A DNA stretch of 64,000 nt, taken from positions 42,660,195 to 42,724,194 of the forward strand of contig OY365811.1 in NCBI GenBank assembly GCA_959347315.1, written 5' to 3'. This DNA is from Bimastos eiseni. Lineage: Eukaryota > Annelida > Clitellata > Crassiclitellata > Lumbricidae. The notes beneath the pieces are model-generated. The model was not told the origin of the DNA. It saw nothing but the letters and a program-made list of their open reading frames with translations, and made no database searches. This document shows, piece by piece, positions 53,650 to 64,000 of this stretch. The stretch's first letter is position 1. Each line of letters begins with the position of its first letter. The translations under genes were made by a program, and so were the position numbers.

Positions 53650-54740
53650 CTAAGAAAACGAGCGTTGTTTCCAAATGAAGGATGATCTAGGACAACGTTC
53701 CCAATTTTCTTGGGCCATGGAACTCATTAGACTTTAGATCTCTTTTGGCGGAACTCCCGTCCAAAACCAAACATACTCTGCTGTAGGTACAAACGCTTGA
53801 GAATGCAGACAATTGTAGGTTTAGGATAAGATTAATAAAAACACAAATATTGATGACAGTGACATATGAATTCTCTTTCATATAAAGTCATACACAGATG
53901 TTAAGTAAACCCCTCCATTTGTGAGCTCTGTAAATTTTATGCGGAATCCTTGTCTTCACCTCATGGAACCCTAGGCTTCCGTGGAATACAATTTGGAAAC
54001 GCTGATCTAGAAGTTGACCCTGTCACTTTAACGAACGATCAAATGCCATCTATCCTAAATATCTGATAAGCTAATCGATGAAGACGTTTAGTGTCGCAAA
54101 AGACAAAAACTAAGGATCGTAGGCCAATATGTGCGTGTTGTCAAATCAGGCTGAGGTCCAGTGATGGAGTTAGATATAGGCGTGGGGCTACACACCAGCG
54201 CCCTTATTGGGTCAGAAATGGCTCCCCTAAACCTATCTGCATGTATGTAAGTTAATCCATCATTGATGCATTGCTCATAGATGTGCTATTATATTAATTG
54301 GTCAGATATGCTAGCTACATGGGTGTCTCTATTCAGCGAGATTCTGATAGGCTACCTTTAGTCTCCTTTTGATGCCAATATTAGGTTTAGCCTGTAGAAC
54401 TTTGTTAATGCATTATTTGCCGAAATTCGTCACGGTATCAATCTTTTCGTTAAATAGACGATGCGAAAAGCAAAGTGTTTCCTACTGTTCTATGCATAAC
54501 TTTTAGACCAAAATGAGTTCTGACCGCCCAGATAAGTCTTAATGCGCAAAACAACAAACTTAGAGCCGCAAAAAGACCGAATAATAGGATAGAGGAGAAA
54601 TTCGGACTTCGAATTTCCCTTTAATATTAAGGTTGTTGCTGTAATGTCTCGTCAAACAAACGTTTGTACGACAGATGACACAAAACTCGATTTACCAACT
54701 CTCTCTGATTGCGTATACATAGGCCTAAACGCGGTATCCT
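53650..54740. other. Intergenic downstream of FYIG-4
   Basis: No gene. The stretch around 54560-54640 (AATAATAGGATAGA, TTTCCCTTTAATATTAAGGTTGTTG) resembles 57595-57655, consistent with tandem duplication of whole FYIG units in this array. Confidence 0.5.
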
Positions 54741-55591
54741 ATCAAAAGAGCGAAAATTAAAAAGGCGCAATCAAAAGGTAGAAAATCACAAGGACGAACG
54801 TTCAAAGTTCAAAAGGGCGCATGATCAAAAGGGCGCACGTTAAAAAGGCGGCAAACAAAAGAACGCATGTCTAACAGGGCGAGTGTAAATAAATGAAGCG
54901 AACATTTCCCCTTTTGATAGTAAACTGGGAGGATAAGTAAATGCGAATAAAAATGAACAGAACGATTCAAAGATGTAACATCTTATATTAGATACCAGTA
55001 TAGGCTATTCAAAACAAAAACCGAACTGGAAATGGAATAATTTGTAGCTGGACATAAGCATCCTGCAGGAATTAAAAGCTTTAAAGACTACGCTGATAGG
55101 ATGAAAAAAATTCGTAGCTGAATATGGTTCGCGGTCTAATATGGACTATTTACTGAATATATATATATATATACATATAAAGTTCATAGCCTAGAGTTGC
55201 AAGCTTAAGGAAATCTGTCATACGCCCGTACTGCACCACCATAGCAGACATTGTCATTCATTGTAGGATTACAATAATAATCGTGCTTTTTAATAATTTT
55301 ATGTCATAAGCCGATAATAATAGTAGGCCTATGTCATAGGCCAATTTTAAACCATATGTCAAATTGAGCTTCTGTATAATATGACATTGAATCGTGTTTT
55401 AATCTTTGTTTGTAATGGATTACAGGATGTTTAGTCTGACTCGGTCTCTTCATTTATTTACATTCGCCCCTTTCAACCTGCGCCCTTTCGATTGTCGCCC
55501 TTTCGATTGTCGCCCTTTTGGTTGTCGCCCTTTCGATCGTGCGCTTTTTTGAATGTTCGCCCTTAGACTATGATTTTCGCTCTTTTGATAG
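54741..55591. mobile_element. TU-like fold-back element E3 (minisatellite arms)
   Basis: The outer ends are inverted: TATCAAAAGAGCGAAAAT at the left, ATTTTCGCTCTTTTGATA at the right. Behind each end are arrays of a roughly 15-bp unit (right arm consensus CCCTTTCGATTGTCG; left arm degenerate TCAAAAGGGCGCA units). The inner ends of the arms are also inverted (GTAAATAAATGAA against TCATTTATTTAC). The 550-bp centre lacks coding capacity. This is the clearest of three elements with this architecture. Confidence 0.75.
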
Positions 55592-56369
55592 TAAATCCTA
55601 AGCACCAGTTTATAGTCGACTGCCGGCCATCTGTCTTGTAATATCGTGAACTCGGACTTGCACCAGCAACATGCTTTCAACATCCAGGTCATGTGTGCTG
55701 AAAACTCTTACTTATTAGTGGCCTCTACGCACATAGACACAGCCACCAAGCCTCGGACTGATTCCTCCAAAGAACGCTGCAGACCAACGGATCTGGTGAT
55801 AGAAAAGGTGTTAAAAATGTCCGATTCCGTATATCGTAAAAGGTGCACTCAGAGTAGGCCTATAGGTTATACGTTATTAATATTTTTGGCGTCACGATTC
55901 AGTTGAACATGCGCATGATTACCGCTGTTCAGGATATTCTCGTCACTGGGGTTTCACCAATATAACTCGCCAGTCCTCTAAGACGTTACAATAGTCACCG
56001 CATTGGCCCAAGTAGGCCAACTATACGCCTCTCTTCCTTGGTAGGCTTCACCAGCAAGAAAGATTGGTTTCATCAACTGTTTAAGAAAACGATCCGAATG
56101 ACCTCCTTTGTGAGTGTGCACTAAAGCTACCCAAATAACGATAAGCTTGGACTCTTCCACGTCATAACAAGCAACTCCAAGCGCTTCCTCCTCCCACTGC
56201 TTCCCCTATCATCTCGAGTGTGATGTAATCTCCGAGACGTACTGAGTCCGTGTACGAAGGGCGAAGCTTCTGACCCTATAGAAACCGCTCTGGACTTCCT
56301 TGAACTACCAGTTTGACGACTCCGCTGATTCGATGCAGCGCTCATGACTGAGCTGGTTCTGAGCTGAGC

Positions 56370-56405
56370 TAGGGCCACTCGAAAGCAGGCTTTCGAGTGG
56401 CCCTA
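56370..56405. other. Perfect 16-bp hairpin
   Basis: The two 16-bp arms (56370-56385 and 56390-56405) are exact reverse complements around a CAGG loop. It lies about 280 bp upstream of the FYIG-5 promoter-like region. The role is unknown. Confidence 0.85.
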
Positions 56406-56689
56406 TTGAAGTATGGAGAATACGATTACGATTATACGGTGCATAAAACTCGATTTGGCAATCGATTGTAAACACAGCAACATTCAATCATCCACCGCAC
56501 ACGTCATAATCTCAAGTTAAACAGGCACTTGGTGATTTTAATAGTGAAAGCGTCGTGTTTCCCAATGCTTCTATCTATAACTTAGTGGCAGATGGTCATT
56601 CTCGCTGCGTACAGATGTGGTCAAGAAGTGAATCGACGCCAAGTGTTGGTTCAAACTAACACGTGAGAAGTGTTTCTTATCAGTCAAAA

Positions 56690-56785
56690 CCACGGTTATA
56701 GCGGCCGGTGTCGGACTTACCTTTCAGCCACAATACGCAGAACTGCGAATTTGATCCATGGCCATCATTGCAGGCGAATTCCATT
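56690..56785 (+). other. Candidate first (5' UTR) exon of FYIG-5
   Basis: ACCACGGTTATAGCGGCCGG followed by ATACGCAGAACTGCGAATTT resembles the FYIG-6 upstream region, and the segment ends at donor CCATT|GTAAGT. The matching acceptor is at 58326-58327, 9 nt before the FYIG-5 start codon. Confidence 0.5.
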
Positions 56786-57949
56786 GTAAGTAACACCAAG
56801 TTTTATCTTCTGCTTGTTCCCAGTTTTAATGACACACAATAGCATTCTATAACCCGATATTTTGCACGCGTAGTAGTAGATTTCGTGGGCCTGGTAGGTA
56901 TAGTAGTTTTCTGGAGCCCTGGCAGTTTAGAGTTTGTCTCACTCTCGACCTCGTAGCAAATTTCGTCAACTTAACGGCGAAAGTTTGGCAAACCAGCTAA
57001 AGGAAGAGAGCACAGTTGACATTAGTATACTGCGCATGTACATTTTAATTTTGCAGAATGTTGTGTCGAATCGTGTGAAACTGAGATTGAGACGATTTCA
57101 AGGTTGAAGGATTCAGATTGGTTGGGGCATTGAATCGGTGTTAGTGAAGGGGCCAAAAAGATTGAGATGAGATCTTTCAATTTTTAAAATGAGCAGAAAG
57201 TATGAGCAATCAATAGAGAGTCAAGAAACTTAAGAATAGCGATGATTTATGTTGTTTATGATATAAGAAGCTCTACAATATGTGACCCACTTTACCAAAA
57301 CCAAGCTTAACTCATTTTTTTACAATTTGAGTGTCGGTTACCATCTTAAAGGATAAAGTCTCTTCCTTAAAATGACACTAATATTATTGTTCTATTGCAA
57401 TGTAAAGTAATGAAACAACTATAATGTTCCTGTCCAAGGTTATAGGCAAAATATATTGTTCAGTTATTTAATTATAATTCCAAGACAAATGCGTTAAAAG
57501 TTTTGTATAATTTTGAAATGCAAAATTCCTAACCAATCTTGTTCAGAATTGAGTGAAACTCTGATCAGACAAACTAGCTTATGTTTATTGTCTAATGCAG
57601 CATAGGATAGACGAATATCTGGGATTTCCATTAAATATCAAGATTGTTGTCATAGCTGCAAGCTGAGCTAGGCCATTAAAGGCGGGAAAATGGCCAATCG
57701 TAAGAAGTCATTAAATTTTTAGAACGTTGTCATTAAAAAATATTAAAATTTATTGTTCTTTCTGGTTGAGACATATTTATATCAATTTATATCAAAGACA
57801 AGAAATTGAAGAAACTGACTTTTTCTCACATTTTTGCAGTTATATCACTCACTAGCGTATGTTGCGACAAAAGCCCCATTTTGGTCAGATGGGTCATATA
57901 TTAAATTTTAAGACTCACTTTAGGCAGATGCTCCTTAAGACTATGGAAA

Positions 57950-58110
57950 ATGATGGCGATGATGACCACGACAACGACGATGACGATGATGATGATGATT
58001 CTGATGGCCGTGATGATGATGATGCCGATAATGATAGCGGTGATGATGATGATGGTGGTGGTGATGGTCATGATGATGACGACGACGATGATGATGCTAA
58101 CAGTCATCGC
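57950..58110. repeat. GAT/GAC-rich tract in FYIG-5 intron
   Basis: Imperfect GAT, GAC and GGT triplets about 220 bp upstream of the FYIG-5 acceptor. Acidic frames through it are not genes. Confidence 0.9.
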
Positions 58111-58336
58111 CGCTGCAGTTGTCGCTGTCACCAATATAATCGTCATAGCTATTCTGAAAATGCATATAATTTTAAAGCGGACCCGACTTTTCATGCTTTT
58201 CAGTCGCGGTTATACTATGTAAGCTTCACAAGTCAACGCTGGTTCATTTATAATTTTTTCATTCAGTGATCCCATTCTAGGTTTCCATGTCCCAAAAGGG
58301 GTTCTGTTCTTCAATTTGACATTATAGACGGCTGCC

Positions 58337-58764
58337 ATGGCCGAAGGAATCCAGGTGCGCGTCGAAGCTGAAATCAGAAGGAAAGAGAAACTGGAAGATG
58401 AGGTCAAGCTTGCAATTGAAACAGATCGACACTTCTATTTTGGGCAAGCCAAGGTGACTCAAAGAGGAGTATCGGCAAAGGACGCTTTGCATGAATTTGA
58501 GGGGGCCACGAAACTGGCAAGGGGTTTTGGAATAAGCCAAAGCATCACAACAGCAGAGTCAGTTACATCGACCTGACACTTGCAAAGATCTTCTGCACTC
58601 GTCCAGTGAAATCTGAGAATGCCGACAATTTATACTGTCGTCTTCGTCGTGACAACTTGCAATACCCTCTCTGCGTTAATGGCAGTTCAGAAGATCCGAT
58701 GCCCGACACTGAAAAAGGAATCGTATATTTGAAGATATACGAGCACATCAATCGTAAGAGATGA
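58337..58764 (+). pseudogene. FYIG-5: GIY-YIG-like gene with one frameshift
   Basis: The first frame (from 58337) encodes MAEGIQVRVEAEI, KLEDEVKLAIE, HFYFGQAKV, DALHEFEG and then runs into a stop at 58574-58576. A second frame carries the rest of the domain: KHHNSR, LTLAKIFCTRP, LYCRLRRD, LCVNG and EKGIVYLKIYEHINRKR, ending at 58764. The two frames are joined by a shift of one base near an A-G-G-G-G-T-T-T-T run at about 58518-58530, where one base appears to be missing. A real mutation or a homopolymer error are both possible. The presumed catalytic Glu is absent (YCRLR) and FYIG reads FYFG. The 9-nt leader before the start codon resembles that of FYIG-4. Confidence 0.75.
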
Positions 58765-60200
58765 CCTTGATTAAGAACTTAATACTACTAATCACCTTAA
58801 TTAGAAACTTAAGACTATTAATAACCGTGATTGGGAACTTAGGACAACAGTTACAAACCATTTCGTCATCATTCTTCAAAATATATTAATTTAAGTTGAT
58901 GACAACGTTGTGGGGAATCAGACAAAACTATGGATCAGACAATAACAATGTTAATGATGTGAAATTCGTATGTGATTCATCATCACCATCAGTTCCTGAC
59001 GCCAGCCATTTTGTTGAAATGGTTACGAACAATTCATTATCTTCATTGTCACCTCCAACTGTGAATACTGTTTAGCGTTTGCTTTGTAAAATTTCCTATC
59101 GCCTAAACTACTAACAGAAATTGATATCTATTTAAAGTGCAAAACTGTGTGCGATCAATCCCTGATTGTCTGGTTAGCAAAATCTTCAAACATATATTTG
59201 AGCACTACGAAATTTGCTTAGTTTACTTTATTAAGAAGATTAATATAGAGCCACTCCGGGACGATATAAATCACACAGAGGCATTATCTGTTCTATCATA
59301 AAAAAAGATGTAGTTAGGCCTCTGTGTGTGTCACTATAGGAATTAGATAATTGTCAATGAGCAAACATTTCTCAGGTGATTGGATTAATCTACTTTATCT
59401 GTGTTATTGGAATCGTGGTTAGTTGCAGAGAGTGGCTAAAGATGACATAAAAGAATGGTGCAATGAAGAGATCCACATCATCTATAGGAAAGCAACATGT
59501 GGAAGAGCATAGGCCTAGTCAGAAATGCATTGGACACCAACGGTTGTTGAACCCATGGACTGATGGATGGACGGATCGATGGATAGATGGATCGATGGAT
59601 GGATGGAAGGATTGTAATCGCATGAGCTGAATGCCGTTAGTGTGGCTGCTTCCTTTGACTGTTATTTGTGGACACGATGCCCTGTTGTTATTTGCGTTAG
59701 GCCTAGGTCTACTTATGACGAATCCATTTACACTAAATACGTTTCAACAATGATTTTTTTCGAGCATCAGATATCGAATCGTCCTCTTCACATTCCTCAC
59801 CGAATCGTCTTCTTTTGTGTGTTCTCAGTTGTTTGCATTCGCTAGAAATATTACATTTCTCAGCTGGTTCAGTATATATAGGCCTATTATCCGTTAACCA
59901 AAAGGGTCTTGGAATAAATTTAGAGTCGTCTTTAGGCAGTACAATATGGTCTTGATAGGTGATCGGAGAGCAGATGGAGTAAATGTAGAAGTTGGTGAAG
60001 AATATGTTGGAGTTACGTATTATGAAGAAGAGGAATTTGACATTAGAGATGTTAGCAAGTTCTGAGACAGTTGGAAAGGATTGTTCTAGCTAAGAATACA
60101 TGGATAGTGGGAATTTTCTAAGCTAGCGTACGATGGAGGCAAGATATACAAAAGAGGAGGCTGAAATATCGGAAGAGACGGTCAGGTCAATTGACGACAT
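58765..60200. other. Intergenic, no gene seen
   Basis: Contains a (GGAT)n/(GATC)n-like tract at about 59565-59610. No protein-like frame is supported. Confidence 0.5.
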
Positions 60201-60559
60201 CTGAAATACAAAAAGATGCATAAGTCTAATGTTTTGAAATCGAGCATTTGTATTGCGCTCTTCAAGGTAGGTGCTCGGAGGCGCTCAGCGATGGCATTAA
60301 TCATGTTAATGTGATTTCATACGAGTAAAGATACATCAGTTAGCAAACAGTGGAGTCTCCTTTGTAAGGAACCAACGCTTGAGAGGGGCAGACAGCCAGA
60401 GACAGATGTGCTAGACAGGACTTGCATTGACATTAGGCACCCCAGATGTTAGGCTGCTGTAGCAATACTAAGCCTTTCTAAGCTAACGAACAAGACCAGA
60501 GTGTTACGCATGCGCAGTGGATCAGAAAGATATACTGTGTGAACGGCGAAGCGGAATGT

Positions 60560-60790
60560 TTCATGGTCGCAGGAAGACAAACTGCTGAATTGTAAATATA
60601 GCGCCATAACTAGAAAATAGCCCTGCAGAGACATCTCTGCACTGACCCTCGTCCGGGGAGTCACTGTGTAGTGACCTTGAGCAAGTCCTTCGTGTACAAT
60701 TATCGCTCTGCAGTACAATTGCAATTGCGCCGTCTAGGCGTGTGTATGCACTTCTGAGCAATAACTATTGGAAGGAGGGCGGTATCAAAT
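60560..60790 (-). repeat. Interspersed repeat, copy 2 (first copy at 33.3 kb)
   Basis: The reverse complement of about 60655-60790 matches 33255-33405. Similarity beyond the core is unclear, so the outer limit is approximate. Confidence 0.65.
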
Positions 60791-61019
60791 TTCGGTAATA
60801 AAAAAAATATTCAACCGCGCTGTACAAACATGATGACAGTGAAACAATGATCAAGCTAAAGAAACGATTGGAAAAGTGAAATCCTCGTATTTTCCAATGG
60901 TTCTATTTATAACATTCAGATGCGAGTCATTCTGTTAGCACACAGAGTTGACATGCAGGAAAATCAACGCCAATCATGGGTTCAAAATCTAAACACAGGT
61001 AGGACTGCTTATTAAGCAA

Positions 61020-61149
61020 AACCATGGTTATAGCGGCGTCAGACTTGACTTGAATCTAAAGTCTTAACTACGCAGAATTACGAATATATTAAGTTAATAC
61101 CGGTAAAGTTGCACAAGGGAGCAATTTTGGCGTCCGATTTTCGACATAA
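61020..61149 (+). other. Candidate first (5' UTR) exon of FYIG-6
   Basis: Contains ACCATGGTTATAGCGGCGTC and TACGCAGAATTACGAA, shared with FYIG-5 and the orphan copy near 50.2 kb, and GCAATTTTGGCGTC, shared with FYIG-3 and FYIG-4. Ends at donor CATAAG|GTAGGC. The acceptor CTTTGCAG at 61680 opens the coding exon. Confidence 0.5.
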
Positions 61150-61700
61150 GGTAGGCACTGTGATATTCTGCTATTTATAAGCTCAGAATGTTAACGGAAT
61201 CCTCTATTTAAATGTCGTCCATCAATGTGCACATCCTCTTCTTTCTCGTATATCTAGCTGAATGTGAGCTGAGGTCCTATTTTATTGCATTACATTCCGG
61301 ATTGCCGTCTTTAGATGCTATATGACATTTTCATCAAGACTGAAAGCTGAACCTATCAAGCCATCCTATCCTCATTGCGTCCATTCAGCAACTAATTTTA
61401 CCATCACAAAATATTCCCACCGTATTGTTATGTTTTGTCCTCAGCATGATGTCCCTCGCTGACCTCCCTAAACATTTTTGGTAATCTCTTAACAATCGGG
61501 TGCCTTGCGCTTAGGTTTAGTGTAGCGCTTGAGAAATTTCTGAAGTACGATTGCAGATGTGGTAGACTTATTTATGATATGATAAGGTTAGTTTCTCGGA
61601 TCAAAGGCTTGGTAAGTGGGATGAGGACTACTTTGCTACGTCGGTATTTTCACGTTACATTACAAAATTCTTCTTTGCAGAACCTCAGCCACAGATCGCG

Positions 61701-62138
61701 ATGTCGAAACTCAAGGAACAGTATGTTTTGACGCGAAAGGACCAACTAGATGCGGTGATAGCAGGGGCTAAGCGTAGACGTCAGCCCTTCTACATAGGCG
61801 CAGCTAGTGAATCAGGTCCAAGGGCGGTCGATGCAGCGAAAAATCGCGACAAAGGCGGACACCACGTCGACGAAAAGATGTCCGATTCCCACGGACTTCC
61901 GCTCAGTCGTGTCCATCACACTAGGCTTCTACATGACAGAAACGTGTGTAACCTGGAAGGTAACCTTATCGCAAAGCATGGGAATCACCCGCTGTGCCAG
62001 AACAAAAAGCAAGGTCAGAGCGGATGCATAGATGCGGATAAGGGCATCGCTTATGTCCGCACCTATTCGTCGAAACCAGGAAAACCAAAGAATCCGAGGG
62101 CTGCGAAGGGTAGGCCTGCCAAGAAACGGTCCAATTGA
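61701..62138 (+). CDS. FYIG-6: GIY-YIG-like protein with basic AT-hook-like tail
   Basis: A single coding exon of 145 residues after a strong acceptor (TTCTTCTTTGCAG at 61680) and a 20-nt leader. The domain reads KRRRQPFYIGAASESG, AAKNRDKGG, SRVHHTRLLHD, a Glu in LEGNLIAKHG, C and N in LCQNKK, and DKGIAYVRTY. Unlike FYIG-3 to FYIG-5 it keeps the LE..LI pattern of FYIG-1 and FYIG-2, so it is the intracellular member most likely to be active if the family is catalytic. After the domain comes a tail of about 20 residues rich in Lys, Arg, Pro and Gly containing KGRPAKKR, similar to an AT-hook or nuclear localisation signal. That tail favours a nucleic-acid-related role. No signal peptide. Confidence 0.8.
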   Translation: MSKLKEQYVLTRKDQLDAVIAGAKRRRQPFYIGAASESGPRAVDAAKNRDKGGHHVDEKMSDSHGLPLSRVHHTRLLHDRNVCNLEGNLIAKHGNHPLCQNKKQGQSGCIDADKGIAYVRTYSSKPGKPKNPRAAKGRPAKKRSN

Positions 62139-62575
62139 GACGAGGCTGTTTCAGGCATCAGCCACTCGCAGAACGAGTGGTCTTTATAAAACTATGTTTA
62201 ACATTATAAATTCAATGGATTCAACTTAATTTCTAAATGATAATATTTAGAATTATTTGATCGGTGACAACATGGACATTTTTATATAGACTTCTAATAT
62301 TTGTAAATTAAGTAACGAATTATTGAAGAATTCATGTATTCTTAAAATATAACAGTAGCTTATTTTGAAGAATCTTGGATGGTTTCTTGCAGTTATCTGG
62401 TTTGAATTATCACAGAGCTAGGATATATAATTTTATAGTGTGTAGATGGTTAATATTTAATAGTTAGGCTTATGATAACAATATTCTTGCAATCACTGCT
62501 TTACTTAATCACGTAGGGCCAGGCTATCTGCGTGGGTTGGTCCTCAGTGGTTGTAAATTTTGTACAACTTACTTA
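62139..62575. other. FYIG-6 3' region, no gene
   Basis: AT-rich sequence without recognisable features. A GCCACTCGCAGAACGAGTGGT hairpin-like sequence starts just after the stop codon (about 62160-62181). Confidence 0.5.
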
Positions 62576-62580
62576 ACAGG

Positions 62581-62826
62581 TTATACCTGGGTGATTGACA
62601 GATACACTGAGTAGTGTTTATATACCGTTTTCCCTCTGATTGGCAGCATTGGCTTAACCGTCAGCCTGACAAGTTGTAGTTCATATAAATTCGCCAGCAA
62701 TTCTATTAACGCTCTCTTCTCTTCTGCCTCATATTCTTGGCTGGGTATAATCAAGGTGACTTGGTAGACTGGGGTGAACTGATCTTCGGGTGGAAGTCCA
62801 GGTATGAATTTGTGAATACGGAACAC
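62581..62826 (-). CDS. Possible lone exon of an unknown minus-strand gene
   Basis: An open minus frame of about 80 residues has a balanced, protein-like composition (LPPEDQFTPVYQVTLIIPS, KRALIELLANLYELQLVRLT, VYKHYSVYLSITQ). It ends at a possible donor CAG|GTATAA or at the TAA within it. The upstream boundary is poor: a TAA lies just before, and the nearest AG has no pyrimidine tract. It might be an internal or final exon of a gene that starts right of the window. I do not recognise the family. Confidence 0.3.
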   Translation of the reverse strand: MFRIHKFIPGLPPEDQFTPVYQVTLIIPSQEYEAEEKRALIELLANLYELQLVRLTVKPMLPIRGKTVYKHYSVYLSITQV

Positions 62827-62829
62827 TTA

Positions 62830-63540
62830 TTATTATTATTTTCAGTAATATTATTATTACTATCATTATTATTCTCGAATCTTATATCGATTATCAAACT
62901 TATTATCAATTAATATTAAACTTGTCATTATCGTGATACTAAGTACGGACCATTAACGAATTACGGGATTGGACTTCAAGCTATTAAGTTTACTATTCAT
63001 TGTTTTATTGTTGAGCTACTCGCTTAGTATAGGCCTATGATTCAATTGATTTCTGTTAAATTAAACTGTTCAATGATTCTCGTCTCATTTCTCTCCCTTG
63101 TGATCTAGGATAAATAGGCCTACCTAGACAATTCTCTATAGTGCAGGAAACGATAGGCCTAGTTACTGAAGTGCTTAACTTAATTGCAGACACGTTGTGG
63201 ACTATAGCTAGACACAGCTGGCTGATTAAGGGAAGACACTATGGCAATGTTAAATTCGTGAGTCAACGAAACTATTATTATGTACTCCGCTCTTTCTTAC
63301 CCTCTCGCTGTTTCAATTCTAAGCAGAAATGGCGTAGCCGTTTGAAAATCTACCCGTCTCTCTCACCATTCGATATGTAGGGCTACCAAGAATCTAACCT
63401 GAATGCCCTTGTTGGCAATGATTCTCTATTCACTGATGAATGTTGCAACGTGGACGCTGTAATAATCTAGAAATTAAAGATAGGCCTATCGTGCTTAGTA
63501 ACAGTCGGTATGTATCAATCCCTATTGTATTTCTTTCTCC
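62830..63540. other. Intergenic, no gene seen
   Basis: (ATT)n-rich at about 62825-62875 and otherwise featureless on both strands. Confidence 0.45.
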
Positions 63541-63544
63541 TGCC

Positions 63545-63700
63545 CTGTTTCGTTCTCTGTCTCTGTGTGACTCTGTCTTTGTGTGTATCTATGTCTGTCT
63601 GTCTCTTTCCCTGTCTCTATATAGGACTGTTTTTGTCTGTCTGAATCTATCTCTCTGTCTTCATCTCGGTCTGTCTATCTGTCTGTCTGTCTCTATATCT
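63545..63700. repeat. (CTGT)n/(CTCT)n imperfect microsatellite
   Basis: Imperfect pyrimidine-rich tract of CTGTCTGT and CTCTCTGT units. Frames through it are not genes. Confidence 0.85.
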
Positions 63701-63791
63701 GCTGAGTCTCCACCCGCTTTGGTTCCTAGAAAACGAGACTTTGTTTTTTCTGTCTAGTAATTCCATTTCACTCTCTCAAATGCAGGTCAGG

Positions 63792-63917
63792 TCAATCGCA
63801 ATCTACTTCATTGGCTATTAGAGTCAGTCCTGTTTGATCGTATTCCAGTGACTGAAACCGATATCCGGTAGACTCTATCAAGGAACTGGAGTGTTCTGAA
63901 GATCTCCCATCGATGAT
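63792..63917 (-). CDS. Possible terminal exon of an unknown minus-strand gene
   Basis: On the minus strand an acceptor-like TTTATTGTTACAG is followed by 41 open codons (IIDGRSSEHSSSLIES, TGYRFQSLEYDQTGLTLIAN) and a TGA. The composition is protein-like, but the length is within chance and no family is recognised. The upstream exons, if any, lie beyond the right edge. Confidence 0.25.
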   Translation of the reverse strand: MIDGRSSEHSSSLIESTGYRFQSLEYDQTGLTLIANEVDCD

Positions 63918-64000
63918 CTGTAACAATAAACAATGTTCAAATGACAACAAAACCTTCAGAGACGATTTCAGAACACTCTACAAATAATGTTAAAACATTT

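Overview
The window looks like a nuclear genome segment from a marine invertebrate animal. Genes are broken by introns with GT-AG junctions (one GC-AG). Microsatellites are abundant, retrotransposon tails and fold-back elements are scattered through it, and the palindrome TAGGCCTA occurs far more often than chance. Fold-back elements whose terminal inverted repeats are built from roughly 15-bp tandem repeats recall the TU elements of sea urchins, and peptidoglycan recognition proteins (PGRPs) are a typical invertebrate innate immune family. An echinoderm, or another marine deuterostome, is my best guess; a mollusc cannot be excluded.

Layout. (1) About 3-29 kb is a direct array of three diverged copies of one segmental duplication. 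The ancestral unit seems to have held a plus-strand gene for a small GIY-YIG-like protein (called FYIG here) converging on a minus-strand PGRP gene. Copy 1 (3.0-11.5 kb) keeps FYIG-1 and only a relic PGRP exon. Copy 2 (12.5-22.6 kb) keeps FYIG-2 and a PGRP with one frameshift (PGRP-C). Copy 3 (22.7-29.3 kb) keeps only an intact PGRP (PGRP-B). (2) About 30-46 kb holds two near-identical four-exon methyltransferase genes facing each other (MT1 plus, MT2 minus). Between them lie a six-exon PGRP with an N-terminal SH3b-like domain (PGRP-A) and FYIG-3. (3) About 50-62 kb is a second FYIG array on the plus strand: FYIG-4, FYIG-5 (frameshifted) and FYIG-6. Each has a non-coding first exon and a single coding exon, and these first exons resemble one another.

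Biology. The PGRPs are predicted secreted N-acetylmuramoyl-L-alanine amidases. FYIG-1 and FYIG-2 are spliced to exons that encode signal-peptide-like leaders, so they should also be secreted. FYIG-3 to FYIG-6 start directly inside the domain and should be intracellular. The repeated pairing of a secreted FYIG gene with a secreted PGRP gene suggests, but does not prove, a joint role in handling bacteria. The FYIG family is the best candidate here for an undescribed system: its alignable core (FYIG, an Arg, a His-His-x-Asp segment, Glu-x-x-Leu-Ile, Cys-Leu-Asn) matches the order of key residues in GIY-YIG nucleases, and several members have lost the presumed catalytic Glu. All exon models come from reading splice sites and frames by eye; no homology search or transcript data were used.
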